Assembly: GCA_030016455.1 (NCBI GenBank)
Contig: JASEJH010000034.1
Span: forward strand, 1 to 5,562
Direction of reading: 5' to 3'
From: Thermoanaerobacteraceae bacterium
Lineage (GTDB): Bacteria > Bacillota > Desulfotomaculia > Desulfotomaculales > Ammonificaceae
DNA length: 5,562 bases
The stretch's first letter is position 1. The number at the start of each line of letters is the position of its first letter. Under the pieces are notes generated by a model, which was given only the letters and a program-made list of their open reading frames with translations, had not been told where the DNA came from and did no database searches. Below, one piece after another: positions 5,526-5,562 of this stretch. A program made the position numbers and the translations under genes.

Positions 5526-5562
5526 ATGGAGCGCGGCGCCATGCTTTATGAAGGGAAGGCGA
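5526..5562 (+). CDS. purC: SAICAR synthetase, N-terminal start only (partial)
   Basis: Twelve codons (MERGAMLYEGKA) are visible before the window ends. LYEGKA is the highly typical N-terminus of phosphoribosylaminoimidazole-succinocarboxamide synthase, which joins aspartate to CAIR using ATP, and the position after purB fits. The ATG at 5526 is preceded by a G-rich possible ribosome site (GGGGG, 5513-5517) at eight bases. The gap from purB is 58 bases with no terminator visible, so co-transcription is likely. The identification rests on a short segment plus context. Confidence 0.8.
   Translation, partial: MERGAMLYEGKA

Overview
This is a GC-rich, compactly coded stretch of bacterial chromosome with every recognisable gene on the + strand. 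Low-GC-Firmicute-style signals (AAGGAG ribosome sites, TTGACA/TAAAAT and TATAAT promoter boxes), a PurB whose residue numbering matches the Bacillus enzyme exactly, and a purE-purB-purC order point to a GC-rich Firmicute, perhaps a thermophilic clostridial or Peptococcaceae-like anaerobe. That placement is inference from composition and gene style, not a proven identification.

Layout. Positions 2-244 hold the C-terminal end of an unrecognised gene. It is followed five bases later by a HAD-superfamily hydrolase (250-1239) that resembles the protein named EhaR in methanogens. A 234-base gap then carries a large imperfect inverted repeat built from degenerate 7-base units, a nested perfect hairpin, and a tandem AAAGGAT array that abuts the start of a PfkB/ribokinase-family sugar or nucleoside kinase (1474-2412). 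A 223-base gap with a probable -10 box and a weak terminator-like hairpin leads to fabI, the enoyl-ACP reductase (2636-3415).

A good sigma-A-type promoter lies just after fabI. It is followed by a leader containing an intrinsic-terminator-like hairpin and then purE (3546-4061), purB (4175-5467) and the first 12 codons of purC (5526 to the window end). These three encode consecutive or near-consecutive steps of de novo purine synthesis: PurE makes CAIR, PurC makes SAICAR from CAIR, and PurB releases fumarate from SAICAR and again from adenylosuccinate. No purK is present between purE and purC. The terminator hairpin between promoter and purE suggests control by premature termination, but no known purine riboswitch fits in the short leader.

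The most unusual feature is non-coding. Two separate intergenic inverted repeats (1266-1377 and 4069-4148) are both assembled from the same degenerate 7-base motif, CAGAAnn on one arm and its complement on the other. A third 7-base-period array made of Shine-Dalgarno-like units sits directly in front of the PfkB kinase gene. These look like a dispersed extragenic repeat family. The genes themselves look ordinary and intact, and I see no defence system, CRISPR array, transposase or phage gene.
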